A stretch of DNA of 50,844 nucleotides from an uncultured Acidobacteriota bacterium (GTDB taxonomy: Bacteria; Acidobacteriota; Vicinamibacteria; Fen-336): NCBI GenBank assembly GCA_902826455.1, contig CADEEV010000032.1:1-50844 (forward strand), written 5' to 3'. This document shows, piece by piece, positions 1-9,056 of the stretch (its first letter is position 1; every line of letters starts with the position of its first letter). The notes beneath the pieces are model-generated. The model was not told the DNA's origin and did no database searches. It saw only the letters and a list, made by a program, of their open reading frames with translations. The position numbers and the translations under genes are program-made.

Positions 1-2
1 AG

Positions 3-308
3 TACGACTTCAACATCGCCGACATCACGGAGCTGTGGCGGCGCGGCAGCGTCGTGGCGTCGTGGCTGCTCGACCTGACCGCCGAGGCCTTCGCGAAGAA
101 CCAGGGCCTCGACAACTTCGCGGGCCGCGTCTCGGACTCGGGCGAGGGCCGCTGGACGATCGCCGCGGCCAACGACGAGGCGGTGCCCGCCCACGTCCTG
201 ACGGCGGCGCTCTTCGAGCGCTTCGCGTCGCGCGGCGAGGACGACTTCCAGAACCGCGTGCTGTCCGCGATGCGCTTCGGGTTCGGCGGCCACGTGGAGA
301 AGAAGTGA
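3..308 (+). CDS. gnd: 6-phosphogluconate dehydrogenase, C-terminal part (cut by window start)
   Basis: This is the last 101 residues of a decarboxylating 6-phosphogluconate dehydrogenase; the reading frame is open to the left edge of the window. The family converts 6-phosphogluconate to ribulose 5-phosphate and CO2 in the cytosolic oxidative pentose-phosphate pathway. The visible part has the all-helical C-terminal features: the [18 protein letters not shown] segment, a GEGRWT motif near residue 50 of the fragment and the closing FGGH. The short tail after FGGH is typical of the shorter, YqeC/GndA-like forms, but cofactor preference cannot be read from this end. Its TGA stop overlaps the GTG start of zwf (GTGA), so the two are probably translationally coupled. 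Confidence 0.9.
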   Translation, partial: YDFNIADITELWRRGSVVASWLLDLTAEAFAKNQGLDNFAGRVSDSGEGRWTIAAANDEAVPAHVLTAALFERFASRGEDDFQNRVLSAMRFGFGGHVEKK

Positions 309-1696
309 GCGGGAGCGGCCAGCCCCAGTCCGACGCGTTCGTGTTCTTCGGGGCCACCGGCGACCTGGCCTACAAGAAGATCTTCCCGGCGCTCCAGTCC
401 CTCGTGAAGCGCGGCCGGCTCAACGTGCCGGTCGTGGGCGTCGGCCGTTCCGGCACCCGGGAACAGCTCGTGGAGCGGGCGCGCGCCAGCGTCACGGAGT
501 ACGGCGGCCTCGACAAGGACGCCTTCGAGAAGCTCTCGGGCCTGATCCGCTTCGTGGACGGGGACTACAACGCGCCGGCCACCTTCGAGAAGCTGAAGAA
601 GGCCCTGGGCGCCGCGACCCGGCCGATCCACTACCTCGCGATCCCGCCCAGCATGTTCCCCGTGGTGGTCGAGAACCTGGCGAAGGCCGGCTGCACCGGC
701 CAGGCCCGCGTGATCGTGGAGAAGCCCTTCGGCCGCGACCTCGCGTCGGCGCAGGAGCTGAGCGAGACGCTCCACAAGGTCTTTCCCGAGGACTCGATCT
801 TCCGCATCGACCACTACCTCGGCAAGGAGGCGGTCCAGAACATCCTCTACTTCCGCTTCGCCAACGCGTTCCTCGAGCCGATCTGGAACCGCCACTACGT
901 CGAGAGCGTGCAGATCACCATGGCCGAGAGCTTCGGGGTGAAGGGCCGCGGCAAGTTCTACGAGGAGACGGGCGTCATCCGCGACGTGATCCAGAACCAC
1001 CTGCTGCAGATCGTGAGCTACCTCGCCATGGAGGCGCCCTCGAGCACCTACCACGAGGCGATCCGCGACGAGCAGGCGAAGGTGCTGCGCACGGTGCGTC
1101 CGCTGTCCGTCGAGAACATGGTGCGCGGCCAGTTCGTGGGCTACACCGACGAGCCCGACGTGCCGAAGGACTCCTACGTCGCGACCTACGCGGCGCTGCG
1201 CCTGTACGTCGATTCGTGGCGCTGGGAAGGCGTGCCGTTCTACGTCCGCGCCGGGAAGTCGCTGAAGTCCACGGTCACCGAGGTGGTGGTGGAGCTGCGC
1301 AACCCGCCGCCGGTCGTCTTCAAGGAGGCGGAGCCTTCCGAGGGCAACCACGTGCGCTTCCGCCTGAGCCCGCAGGTCGTGATCGCCCTCGGGGCGCGCG
1401 CGAAGAAGCCGGGGGAAGGCATGACCGGCGAGGACGTCGAGCTCTCGGTCGTGGACCAGGCCGACGCCCAGGGAGAGCACGGGCGCATGGAAGCCTACGA
1501 GCGGCTGCTGGGCGACGCGATGGCGGGGGACGCGACGCTGTTCGCGCGCCAGGACGTGGTCGAGGCCGCCTGGGCCATCGTGGACCCGGTGATCCACGGG
1601 CCGAGCCCGATGTACAAGTACGCGCCGGGGACGTGGGGGCCCGGCGAGGCCGACGCCCTGGTCGCCGAGGTGGGAGGTTGGAACACGCCCGAATGA
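305..1696 (+). CDS. zwf: glucose-6-phosphate 1-dehydrogenase
   Basis: This 463-residue protein oxidises glucose 6-phosphate to 6-phosphogluconolactone with reduction of NAD(P), the entry step of the oxidative pentose-phosphate and Entner-Doudoroff routes. The N-terminal Rossmann motif GATGDLA is at residues 16-22. The substrate-binding and catalytic motif RIDHYLGKE lies near residue 167, followed by the usual C-terminal beta-sheet domain ending at [11 protein letters not shown]. Length is close to the family norm. The GTG start at 305 is chosen because it overlaps the gnd stop and puts the Rossmann strand at the correct distance. The open frame runs further upstream, but that part has no similarity to the family. 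The 3' end overlaps the next start as ATGA. Confidence 0.97.
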   Translation: MSGSGQPQSDAFVFFGATGDLAYKKIFPALQSLVKRGRLNVPVVGVGRSGTREQLVERARASVTEYGGLDKDAFEKLSGLIRFVDGDYNAPATFEKLKKALGAATRPIHYLAIPPSMFPVVVENLAKAGCTGQARVIVEKPFGRDLASAQELSETLHKVFPEDSIFRIDHYLGKEAVQNILYFRFANAFLEPIWNRHYVESVQITMAESFGVKGRGKFYEETGVIRDVIQNHLLQIVSYLAMEAPSSTYHEAIRDEQAKVLRTVRPLSVENMVRGQFVGYTDEPDVPKDSYVATYAALRLYVDSWRWEGVPFYVRAGKSLKSTVTEVVVELRNPPPVVFKEAEPSEGNHVRFRLSPQVVIALGARAKKPGEGMTGEDVELSVVDQADAQGEHGRMEAYERLLGDAMAGDATLFARQDVVEAAWAIVDPVIHGPSPMYKYAPGTWGPGEADALVAEVGGWNTPE

Positions 1697-2397
1697 AGGT
1701 ACTGGTCATCGACGTCGGCGGGACCAACGTGAAGCTCGGCGTGCCCGGACGGAAGGAGCCGATCAAGGTTCCGTCGGGACGCACGATGACGGCGGCGCGG
1801 ATGGCCGCGGGCGTCAAGAAGGCGCTCGCCGGAGTCGCCTACGATCGCGTGTCGATCGGCTTCCCGGGACCGGTCGTCAACGGGCGACCGGCCCGCGAGC
1901 CGGCCAACCTGGGCGGCGGCTGGATGCGCTTCGACTACCGCAAGGCCTTCGGCCGGCCCGTGCGCATCGTGAACGACGCCGCGATGCAGGCCCTCGGCAG
2001 CTACCAGGGCGGACGCATGCTGTTCCTGGGCCTCGGCACGGGCCTCGGCTCGGCGCTGGTCGCCGACGGCGTGCTCGAGCCTCTCGAGCTCGCCCACCTG
2101 CCGTACCGCAAGAACCGGACGTACGAGGATTATCTCGGCCTGCGCGGCTACGAGCGGATGGGCCGGAAGAAGTGGCAGGCCCATGTCGAGAAGGTCGTGG
2201 CGCTCTTCAAGCACGGGCTGCAGGTGGACTACGTGGTCCTGGGCGGCGGCCAGACGAAGAGACTCAAGGGCGTGCCCGCCGGAGTGCGCGTCGGGGACAA
2301 CGCGAACGCGTTCGTCGGCGGGCGGCGCCTCTGGGACGAGGGGCGCGGCCATCGTCATGCCGGGAAGACCCACGCCCACGTGGCGGCCGACGCCTAG
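1693..2397 (+). CDS. ROK-family sugar kinase, polyphosphate-glucokinase-like
   Basis: This 234-residue protein begins with the phosphate-binding motif [10 protein letters not shown] (residues 7-16) and has GFPGPVV, the catalytic-type NDAAMQALG and the adenosine motif [12 protein letters not shown], which define the ROK family of sugar kinases. It lacks the zinc-binding CxCGxxGC motif of classical ROK glucokinases. Its C-terminal half, with a KKW segment followed by [14 protein letters not shown], looks like polyphosphate/ATP glucokinases. In this pentose-phosphate operon the natural role is making glucose 6-phosphate for zwf. The phosphate donor is not established. The ATG start overlaps the zwf stop by 4 bases. 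The basic C-terminal tail after residue 210 is not conserved. Confidence 0.85.
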   Translation: MKVLVIDVGGTNVKLGVPGRKEPIKVPSGRTMTAARMAAGVKKALAGVAYDRVSIGFPGPVVNGRPAREPANLGGGWMRFDYRKAFGRPVRIVNDAAMQALGSYQGGRMLFLGLGTGLGSALVADGVLEPLELAHLPYRKNRTYEDYLGLRGYERMGRKKWQAHVEKVVALFKHGLQVDYVVLGGGQTKRLKGVPAGVRVGDNANAFVGGRRLWDEGRGHRHAGKTHAHVAADA

Positions 2398-2400
2398 CGG

Positions 2401-3078
2401 ATGGCGACGCGGCTCTACTTCGTCCGGCACGGCGCGACCCAGCTCTCGGCAGAGGACCGCTTCTCGGGCGCCGTCGGCGTCGACCTGTCGGACGAGGGCC
2501 GCTTCCAGGCGAAGCGACTGGCCGAGCGCCTGGCCGACGACGGGATCAGCGCCGTCTACTGCTCTCCGCTCTCGCGCACGGTCGAGACGGCCACGATCCT
2601 GGCGTTGCCCCACAAGCTGCCGCTGGTCCACCGCGACGGCCTGCGCGAGATCAGCCATGGCCGCTGGGAGGGGCTCACGCGGCGCGAGGTCGAGGACCGC
2701 TTCTGCGACGAGTACATGGCCTGGGACGCGGACCCGTTCACGTTCGCTCCCGAGGGCGGGGAATCGGGGCTCGCCGTGCTCGCCCGGGCGTTGCCGGTCG
2801 TCCGGCAGATCGTGATCGACCACCCGGGGCAGACCGTGCTGGTCGTGTCCCACAAGGCGACCCTGCGCCTGATCCTGAGCAGCCTGCTGGGCTTCGACGC
2901 CCGCGGCTATCGCGATCGCCTCGACCAGTCGCCGGCCTGCCTCAACGTCGTGGACTTCAAGGACGTGATCCGGCCCCGGCTGATGCTCTTCAACGACATC
3001 TCCCACTACTCGGACCGGCCGCGCTCCGCCGAGAAGAACCTCTCCCGCTGGTGGGACAAGGAGAACGGCGCGCGGTGA
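2401..3078 (+). CDS. histidine phosphatase family protein (phosphoglycerate mutase-like)
   Basis: This is a 225-residue cytosolic member of the histidine phosphatase superfamily. The phospho-acceptor motif FVRHGAT is near residue 10, the second catalytic arginine is in YCSPLSRTVETA near residue 65, a glutamate motif LREISHGRWEG follows, and the second catalytic histidine is in VVSHKATLR near residue 155. The family includes cofactor-dependent phosphoglycerate mutases, phosphoserine phosphatases and sugar phosphatases, and the sequence does not decide among them. It starts 3 bases after the kinase stop and overlaps pgl, so a role with sugar phosphates in this operon is likely but inferred. Confidence 0.88.
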   Translation: MATRLYFVRHGATQLSAEDRFSGAVGVDLSDEGRFQAKRLAERLADDGISAVYCSPLSRTVETATILALPHKLPLVHRDGLREISHGRWEGLTRREVEDRFCDEYMAWDADPFTFAPEGGESGLAVLARALPVVRQIVIDHPGQTVLVVSHKATLRLILSSLLGFDARGYRDRLDQSPACLNVVDFKDVIRPRLMLFNDISHYSDRPRSAEKNLSRWWDKENGAR

Positions 3079-3758
3079 CGCTCGACGTGCTGCCCGACGC
3101 GGCGGCCGTGGCGCGGCGGGCGGCCGCCTGGATCGCCACCGAGGCGCGGGCCGCGGTCACGCAGCGCGGGCGCTTCGTGGTGGCCGTGAGCGGCGGAAAG
3201 ACCCCGTGGCAGATGCTGCGCGACCTGGCCGCGGAGGACGTGCCGTGGGTCGGCGTGCACGTGCTGCAGGTCGACGAGCGTGTCGCGCCGGCGGGCGATC
3301 CCGATCGCAACGTCGAGCATCTCCGCGAGAGCCTCGCCGACGCCCCGCTGCGGCCCGAGCAGATCCACGCCATGCCCGTCGAGTCGGAGGACCTCGAGGC
3401 GGCGGCCACGGCGTACGCCCGGGCGATCGAGAGCCTGACCGGAACGCCGTCGGTGCTCGACCTGGTCCATCTCGGCCTGGGCGCCGACGGCCACACGGCC
3501 TCGCTCGTGCCCGAAGACAGTCTGCTCGGCGTCATGGACGCCGACGTCGGGGTGTCGGGCGTCTACCAGGGCCGGCGCCGCCTGAGCCTGACCTACCCGA
3601 TCCTCAACCGCGCCCGCCGCGTGCTGTGGGTCGTGACGGGCCACGAGAAGGCCGGCGCCCTCGCGCGCCTGCGCCTGGGGGACCGGTCCATTCCCGCCGG
3701 CCGCGTCAATGCCGAGCGCGCGCTGCTGCTGGCGGACGCCGCCGCCGTCCCGGCTTGA
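3075..3758 (+). CDS. pgl: 6-phosphogluconolactonase
   Basis: This 227-residue enzyme hydrolyses 6-phosphogluconolactone to 6-phosphogluconate, linking zwf and gnd of the same operon. It has the DevB/NagB-fold signatures: VAVSGGKTPWQML near residue 38, the VDERVAP motif with the following DPDRNVEHLRE, and the LGLGADGHTASLVP catalytic segment near residue 138. It uses a GTG start that overlaps the preceding stop (GTGA). The open frame extends about 300 codons upstream but is only a shadow there. Its stop overlaps a TTG start of the transporter that follows. Confidence 0.95.
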   Translation: MTLDVLPDAAAVARRAAAWIATEARAAVTQRGRFVVAVSGGKTPWQMLRDLAAEDVPWVGVHVLQVDERVAPAGDPDRNVEHLRESLADAPLRPEQIHAMPVESEDLEAAATAYARAIESLTGTPSVLDLVHLGLGADGHTASLVPEDSLLGVMDADVGVSGVYQGRRRLSLTYPILNRARRVLWVVTGHEKAGALARLRLGDRSIPAGRVNAERALLLADAAAVPA

Positions 3759-5380
3759 GCTCCTCGCCCTGGACGCCGCTGAAGCGGCCGCTGTTCCGCG
3801 ACCGCTGGGTGGCGTCGGTCGTCTCCAACACCGGCACCTGGATGCAGGACACCGCCGCGACGTGGCTCATGACGTCGCTCACCTCGTCGCCCCTGCTCAT
3901 CGCCCTCATGCTGACGGCGGCCAGCCTGCCGGTGCTGCTCCTCGGTCTGCCCGCGGGAGCGCTGGCGGACATCCTCGACCGCCGCCGGCTGCTCATCTTC
4001 TGGCAGTCGTGGATGCTCGTCGCCGCGGTGCTGCTGAGCGTCATGACCCTCGGCGGCGGCATCGGGCCCTGGAGCCTCGTGGGCCTGACGCTGGCGCTGA
4101 ACGTCGGCGCCGCCATGAACAACCCCGCCTGGCAGGCGATCGTCCCGGAGCTGGTGCCGCGCGACGAGCTGGCCCAGGCGATCTCGCTCAACAGCGTCGC
4201 TTTCAACCTCGCGCGCGCGGTGGGGCCCGCCCTGGGCGGCCTCATGATGGCGGCCTTCGTGAACCCGATGCAGGGTGCCGCGGCCGTCTTCCTCGTGAAC
4301 GGCGCCACGTTCCTGTTCGTGATCGCGATCCTCTATCGCTGGAAGCGCAAGCCGCTGCAGACGAGCGAGCTGCCGACCGAGCGCTTCGTCGGCTCGATCC
4401 GCGCAGGCGTGCGCTACGTGGGCCACGCGCGTCCCATCCTGGGCATCCTGATGCGCGCGGGCCTGGTCACGAGCTGCGTCAGCGCGATGTGGGCGCTGCT
4501 CGCCGTGGTGGCCGGCGTCGAGCTGCGCCACGGCGCCCTGGGTTACGGGCTGCTGAACGGGTGCCTGGGGCTCGGGGCCGTCGCCGGAGCGCTGGTCCTG
4601 CCGCGCTTCCGGGCGCGGCTCTCGGCGGACGCCCTCGTCTCGAGGGCGACGCTCTTGTTCGTCGCGGCCCTGCTCGTGCTCGCCTTCGTCCATTCGACGC
4701 CGCTGGTGGCGGTCGCGCTGCTCCTCGCGGGGGGGGCCTGGATCAGCACGACCTCCACCTTCAACGTCGCCGTGCAGGAAGCCGTGCCGGCGTGGGTGCA
4801 GGCTCGCGCCCTCGGCACCTACCAGATGGTGTTCCAGGGCGGCCTCGCCATCGGCAGCGCCGCCTGGGGCGTCCTCGCCGAGCATTCGAGCACCCGCGTC
4901 GCGCTGGCGCTCGCGTCGCTGGGCCTCCTCGCGGGGCTGCCGCTGGCGCGACGCTTCCCGATCGCCAGCGGGCAGCGTCTCGACCTCTCGCCCGTCCACG
5001 CCTCGGGCCTGGCGCGGGCGGCGCCGCTCATGGTGATCGAGCCCAAGCCCGACGAGGGCCCCGTGCTGATCTCGATCGCGTACACGATCGACCCGGCCCA
5101 GGCCGAGCCCTACGCGGCGGCGATGCACGAGCTCAAGCACATCCGCCTGCGCGACGGCGCCATGCGCTGGGGGCTGTTCCGCGACCCGGTGAGCCCGGCC
5201 CACTACGTCGAGACCTTCCTCGTCGAGTCCTGGGCCGAGTACCTGCGGCAGCGCGAGCGCATGACCATGCACGACCTGGAGCTGCGCTCGAGAGCCTATG
5301 CGTTCCAGAAGGGGGAGATGCCCCCGCCGATCTCGCGGATGATCTACGCCGGGACCTCGGGAGCCAAGCCCGAGGCCTAG
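3755..5380 (+). CDS. MFS transporter, enterobactin-exporter-like (MFS_3 family) with C-terminal domain
   Basis: This 541-residue inner-membrane protein of the MFS_3/TIGR00900 type begins with a characteristic RDRWVASVVSNTGTWMQDTAATWLM segment and has about twelve hydrophobic segments up to residue 405. A soluble C-terminal domain of about 110 residues (from VLISIAYTIDPAQAEPYAAAM to the end) resembles the monooxygenase/dimeric alpha-beta-barrel extension seen in many members. These proteins usually export small molecules such as siderophores or drugs; the substrate is unknown. The TTG at 3755 overlaps the pgl stop and gives the expected N terminus; no ATG is available before the first membrane segment. 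The gene converges on the HxlR gene with a 4-base overlap. Confidence 0.88.
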   Translation: MSSSPWTPLKRPLFRDRWVASVVSNTGTWMQDTAATWLMTSLTSSPLLIALMLTAASLPVLLLGLPAGALADILDRRRLLIFWQSWMLVAAVLLSVMTLGGGIGPWSLVGLTLALNVGAAMNNPAWQAIVPELVPRDELAQAISLNSVAFNLARAVGPALGGLMMAAFVNPMQGAAAVFLVNGATFLFVIAILYRWKRKPLQTSELPTERFVGSIRAGVRYVGHARPILGILMRAGLVTSCVSAMWALLAVVAGVELRHGALGYGLLNGCLGLGAVAGALVLPRFRARLSADALVSRATLLFVAALLVLAFVHSTPLVAVALLLAGGAWISTTSTFNVAVQEAVPAWVQARALGTYQMVFQGGLAIGSAAWGVLAEHSSTRVALALASLGLLAGLPLARRFPIASGQRLDLSPVHASGLARAAPLMVIEPKPDEGPVLISIAYTIDPAQAEPYAAAMHELKHIRLRDGAMRWGLFRDPVSPAHYVETFLVESWAEYLRQRERMTMHDLELRSRAYAFQKGEMPPPISRMIYAGTSGAKPEA

Positions 5381-5694
5381 TCGACGAGGCTCCGGCCCCA
5401 GCGCTCGATGGCGTTCGCCACGCCCTCGAAGGCTTCGCCCCGCGCCGTCAGGCGGTAGGTCACGCGGACGGGCGGCCCGGCATCGACCTGGCGTTCCACG
5501 ACCCGTTTCGCCTCGAGCTCCTTGAGACGGGCCGACAGGGTCTTGGCGCCGACGCCACGGGAGCGCTCCTCGAGCTCGCTGAAGCGCAGCGGGCCTCCCT
5601 GCAGCAGCCCCAGGATCAGGCCGGTCCAGGGCCGGGCCAGCAGCTCGATCGCGTTCTGGAACGACCGGCAGGTGGGGTCGATCCGCTTCGCCAT
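5377..5694 (-). CDS. HxlR-family winged-helix transcriptional regulator with N-terminal cysteine
   Basis: This is a 105-residue regulator of the HxlR (DUF24) family, which bind DNA as dimers through a winged helix. Family features are the DPTCRSFQNAIELLARPWT opening, the LRFSELEERSRGVGAKTLSARLKELE helix-turn-helix and the VTYRLTARGEAF wing. Cys9 sits where redox-sensing members such as YodB and QorR carry their reactive cysteine. A quinone or electrophile sensing role is therefore plausible but not shown. It is divergent from the pirin gene across a 161-base region that carries a promoter and repeated sites. The start is the ATG at 5692-5694; there is no earlier in-frame candidate with family similarity. 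Confidence 0.92.
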   Translation of the reverse strand: MAKRIDPTCRSFQNAIELLARPWTGLILGLLQGGPLRFSELEERSRGVGAKTLSARLKELEAKRVVERQVDAGPPVRVTYRLTARGEAFEGVANAIERWGRSLVD

Positions 5695-5721
5695 GGGCTG
5701 ATTCTAGCCGTTCATGGTATC

Positions 5722-5785
5722 GAAAGGGAAGCGACTTGACATCGGATAGCCTGAGGCCTAGATTACTTTCTGAAAGGAAGCGACT
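5722..5785 (+). promoter_or_regulatory. duplicated operator-like sites in the HxlR/pirin intergenic region
   Basis: Two near-identical direct copies occur: GAAAGGGAAGCGACT (5722-5736) and GAAAGGAAGCGACT (5772-5785). The first abuts the -35 box of the pirin promoter and the second lies downstream of its -10 box. The second copy is preceded by a CTTTC-T-GAAAG palindrome (5766-5776), which resembles operators of HxlR-type proteins as I recall them. Binding by the adjacent HxlR protein is inference. Confidence 0.5.
5736..5764 (+). promoter_or_regulatory. sigma-70-type promoter for the pirin gene
   Basis: A TTGACA hexamer (5736-5741), a 17-base spacer and TAGATT (5759-5764) form a near-consensus promoter pointing at the pirin gene. 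The expected transcript start is about 5771, leaving a leader of about 85 bases. A purine-rich ribosome-binding stretch (GGAAAGGAAGAGG) lies before the ATG at 5856. Confidence 0.65.
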
Positions 5786-5855
5786 GGCCCTGGGGTAGCA
5801 CGGCGGCCTGGGCGGCCGATCTTCAGATATACAGGGAAAGGAAGAGGGGCAAGAC

Positions 5856-6731
5856 ATGACCCGCAGAGTCGAAGAGGTGATCACGGCGCATCGGCAGCTC
5901 GAGGGCGGCGGTTTCGTGGTGCGCCGGCCGTTCCCGACGGGACGCCTGGAGCTCCTGGATCCGTTCCTGCTGCTCGACGAGATGGGGCCGGCGGACTACG
6001 CGCCCGGCGAGGCCGTGGGCGCCCCGGACCATCCGCACCGCGGGTTCGAGACCGTGACGTACATGCTCGAGGGCGCCTTCGAGCACGAGGACTCCGCCGG
6101 CAACAAGGGCACGATCGCCGCGGGCGACGTGCAGTGGATGACGGCGGGGCGGGGTGTCGTGCACTCGGAGATGCCGACGAAGGCGATCCAGAAGGACGGC
6201 GGCCGCGTCCACGGCTTCCAGATCTGGGTGAACCTGCCGGCCCGCGACAAGATGATGCCGCCGCGCTACCAGGAGGTGCCGTCGTCCGGCATCCCCGAGG
6301 CGACGACGCCCGGCGGCCTCGCGAAGGTCCGCGTGATCGCCGGGGAAGCGCTCGGGGTCAAGGCGGTGATCGACACCCGCATCCCGATCGTCTACCAGGA
6401 CTGGACGCTGAAGCCGGGCGCCTCGGTGGAGCAGCCGGTCGGCCGCGAGCAGCAGGCGCTCGTGTACGTGTTCGGCGGCAGCGTGCTCGTGGGCAAGGAG
6501 CAGCGCCGCATCGACGACGGCCAGCTCGCGCGCCTGGGCTCGGGCGACAGCGTGTCGCTCGCGGTGCCCAGGGACGCGAAGGACGGCGCCCGTCTCTTGT
6601 TGCTGGCCGGGAAGCCGATCAACGAGCCCGTGGCCCGCTACGGCCCGTTCGTGATGAACACCGAGACGGAGATCATGCAGGCGATCAGCGACTTCCGCTC
6701 GGGGCGGCTGGGGGAGATCCAGCGAGCCTGA
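5856..6731 (+). CDS. pirin family protein
   Basis: This 291-residue bicupin protein has the diagnostic metal-binding motifs HPHRGFETVTYMLEG (about residues 60-75) and the second histidine-containing segment GVVHSEMP. The pirin C-terminal cupin follows, from about residue 170 (IVYQDWTLKPGASVEQPV). Bacterial pirins include quercetin 2,3-dioxygenase-like enzymes and regulatory proteins; several are induced by oxidative or electrophile stress. The divergent HxlR regulator with a conserved cysteine fits that theme. The last 47 bases overlap the convergent heparinase-like gene. Confidence 0.93.
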   Translation: MTRRVEEVITAHRQLEGGGFVVRRPFPTGRLELLDPFLLLDEMGPADYAPGEAVGAPDHPHRGFETVTYMLEGAFEHEDSAGNKGTIAAGDVQWMTAGRGVVHSEMPTKAIQKDGGRVHGFQIWVNLPARDKMMPPRYQEVPSSGIPEATTPGGLAKVRVIAGEALGVKAVIDTRIPIVYQDWTLKPGASVEQPVGREQQALVYVFGGSVLVGKEQRRIDDGQLARLGSGDSVSLAVPRDAKDGARLLLLAGKPINEPVARYGPFVMNTETEIMQAISDFRSGRLGEIQRA

Positions 6732-9015
6732 CCGTCCGCTTCTCGAGGTTCCACACGACGTCGACACGGCGGCCGTCGCGGGTGAAGCCCACCCGCAGGC
6801 CGCCGTCGTCGTTTCGGGCCGTGACGTCGGCGAGGGGCGCGGCCCTGGCGGCGCGGCCGCGCAGCAGGGTCAGGACCTGGCCGCGGCCGTCGGTGAGCCG
6901 CGGCTGCACGTGGACGCGCGTCGTGGTGCGGAACGTGAACGGCTCGACCTCGGGCTTCGCGACCTTGTGCGACGCCCACTCGAGCCGGCTGCCGTCCGGC
7001 AGCAGCCGGTGCAGCTCGAGAGCGGCGCCTCCCAAGGTCGCCTCCAGGCCGTCGGCCGTGGCGACGACCGCGGCCTTCGGGTCGAGGTGGAGCAGCCAGT
7101 CCGCGCTCATCGCCGACGCGGCGGTCTCCGAGAACATCGACAGCTTCGTGAGCCGCGTGCCCTCGGACATCGGCGCCGCCCGGAAGGACACGCGGCTGCC
7201 GCGCTTCAGCGTCACGTCGCCGGAGACCTCGATCAGGTTGTCGTCGCGCTCCTCGTTGTGGCTCCGGAACGTGTGCACGGTCCTGCCGTCCACCTCGAGC
7301 GCATAGCGGCCGACGCCCGGGACGTTGTCGAGATAGACCGCGGCGATCCTGTAGGTCCCCGGCCCGCCGTCGAACACGAAGAACGCCTCGCCCTCGGGGC
7401 CGATCACGTAGCCGTTCGAGGCGTGCTTCAGGCCGCCGGCCGTCTGCAGGTCCTGCGGCTGGAAGTCCACGACGACGCCGGTCGGCTTCAGCGCGATCTC
7501 GTCGGCCACGAGCAGCACGTCGGGCTTGAGGAACAGCAGGTGCCGGACGGAACGCTCGACGCCCAGCGCCGGATGGTACGCGCGCGTGACGTCGCCCACG
7601 ACGTAGTCGTAGTCGGCGTGGCTCTCGGAATGCACGATCTCGGGGTGATGGCCGAAGCGCATTGCTTCGGCCGAGCCGAACGCGGCCTGTTCGCCGAGCT
7701 GCCCGTGGCCCCTGAACAGCAGCGTGCTGTGGTCCTCGGTGCGCTCCTGGCCCGTGTAGCCCGGGTCGATGGTCAAGAACTGGCCGTGGGAGAAGAGCTG
7801 GAACGAGCCGGAGTCGGCGTCCTGGTGGCCGGTGCCGTAGTCGAAGGGCGCCTTGCCGGCGAGGCTATGACCGAGGAACGGGCCGCACTTGAAGCCGACC
7901 ATGGTCGCGTTCGGGTCCGTCCACGACGAGCGCATGCGCACCTCGTCGATCTCGGGGAAGCGCGCGAACGTCGGGAACGTCGCGGGGTCGGCGGGCACGA
8001 TGCTCGGGTCGTAGGCGAGCAGCATCATCCAGCCGTGGCTGCCGAGGCCGGCCGGTTTCAGCGCCACCGTCTGCAGGGCCATCCACTGCGCGGCGCCGTC
8101 GCGATGCCAGGCGACCATGTTGAACAGGTGTTGTGCGGTCGAGGTCCAGCCGCGCCGCGGGGCGTCGCCGAAGGTCATCGCCCAGTCGTCGGCCGTGCGG
8201 AAGGGGAGCAGGCCCTGGAGCAGGTACTCGGGGAAGTGCACGATCCAGGGCTGCTTCGTATCGTCCTTGCCGAAGAGATCGCGCTGGAGCAGCGCGTAGT
8301 TCACGATGTACTCGCCGCCGTAGCCGGCGTAAGCGTAGCCCTCGAAGGACGAGCCGTCGCGCGGCAGCACCGAGAAGGTCGTGTCGAAGAACGCCTCGGC
8401 GGTCTTCATCCACCGCGACGCGCGCGGGTCCTCGCCCCAGAGCGCCGCCGCCGCGAACGCGAGCGCCGCCGTGTTCGAATGGGAGTGGTTCTGGGCGTAC
8501 TGGTTGCGCCACCAGGCGCGCTCGACCGTAGCGCGCGTGAGCTGCGCTTCCGCCTCCCGACCCAGCCGGGCGGCGACGCGAGCCCGCTCGTCCGGCGTCA
8601 ACGCGTCGTAGAGCCAGTCGTAGCCCTGGGCGATGCCTACGATGTAGTGCGCGGGCACCAGGTAGATGAGGCCTTCGTCCGTGGCCCACGTCTCGTCGTT
8701 CACGAGCCGCAGGAGCTGCGCCTTCGCAAGGTCGCGCACGTCCTCGCGGCCGGTCATGAGGAAGGCGAACGAGAGATCCGCGATCAGGTCGCCTTCGTAG
8801 CGCTCGTCGTCGATGGGCGAGGTCCGCGCGGCCGCCGCCATCATCCGCGGCAGGTCCTGGAGATAGCGATCCCACAGGAAGCGGTGGGTGGTCGCGAGCT
8901 TCGGCCGCAGCGCCTCGACGCGAGCCCGGTCGAGCAGCACGCGCGGATGCGGTCCCTCGAGAGCCGTCGCCGGGGTCGCCAGGGCCAGCGTCAGTCCGAG
9001 GGTCGCGAGAATCAT
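6685..9015 (-). CDS. heparinase II/III-like polysaccharide lyase, secreted
   Basis: This 776-residue protein has a Sec signal peptide (MILATLGLTLALATPATA). It then has an alpha/alpha-toroid domain (HPRVLLDRARVEALRPKL, later NQYAQNHSHSNTAALAFAAAALWGED with Asn/His residues typical of the active site) and a beta-sandwich C-terminal half of the heparinase II/III type (about residues 370-600). Members cleave uronic-acid polysaccharides such as alginate or heparin-like chains by elimination; the substrate here is unknown. The ATG at 9015 gives a clean signal peptide; the open frame begins 17 codons earlier without family support. It is divergent from the DUF1080 gene, 41 bases apart, suggesting joint use in carbohydrate breakdown. 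Confidence 0.8.
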   Translation of the reverse strand: MILATLGLTLALATPATALEGPHPRVLLDRARVEALRPKLATTHRFLWDRYLQDLPRMMAAAARTSPIDDERYEGDLIADLSFAFLMTGREDVRDLAKAQLLRLVNDETWATDEGLIYLVPAHYIVGIAQGYDWLYDALTPDERARVAARLGREAEAQLTRATVERAWWRNQYAQNHSHSNTAALAFAAAALWGEDPRASRWMKTAEAFFDTTFSVLPRDGSSFEGYAYAGYGGEYIVNYALLQRDLFGKDDTKQPWIVHFPEYLLQGLLPFRTADDWAMTFGDAPRRGWTSTAQHLFNMVAWHRDGAAQWMALQTVALKPAGLGSHGWMMLLAYDPSIVPADPATFPTFARFPEIDEVRMRSSWTDPNATMVGFKCGPFLGHSLAGKAPFDYGTGHQDADSGSFQLFSHGQFLTIDPGYTGQERTEDHSTLLFRGHGQLGEQAAFGSAEAMRFGHHPEIVHSESHADYDYVVGDVTRAYHPALGVERSVRHLLFLKPDVLLVADEIALKPTGVVVDFQPQDLQTAGGLKHASNGYVIGPEGEAFFVFDGGPGTYRIAAVYLDNVPGVGRYALEVDGRTVHTFRSHNEERDDNLIEVSGDVTLKRGSRVSFRAAPMSEGTRLTKLSMFSETAASAMSADWLLHLDPKAAVVATADGLEATLGGAALELHRLLPDGSRLEWASHKVAKPEVEPFTFRTTTRVHVQPRLTDGRGQVLTLLRGRAARAAPLADVTARNDDGGLRVGFTRDGRRVDVVWNLEKRTVRLAGSPPAAPSGSR

Positions 9016-9041
9016 GGAGTCTCCCAGGCTCGAGGCGGCGC

Positions 9042-9047
9042 TACAAT
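9042..9047 (+). promoter_or_regulatory. -10 box (TACAAT) just ahead of the DUF1080 gene
   Basis: TACAAT lies only 9 bases before the ATG at 9057, which would place the transcript start within a few bases of the start codon. No clear -35 hexamer or Shine-Dalgarno is visible. This fits a leaderless or nearly leaderless mRNA. Confidence 0.4.
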
Positions 9048-9056
9048 CCCGCCACC

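Noticed and set aside
3593-5884. Long minus-strand open frame across the MFS gene
   Set aside because: It is a composition-driven shadow with Arg/Gly/His-rich low-complexity translation and no family similarity, opposite a clear gene.
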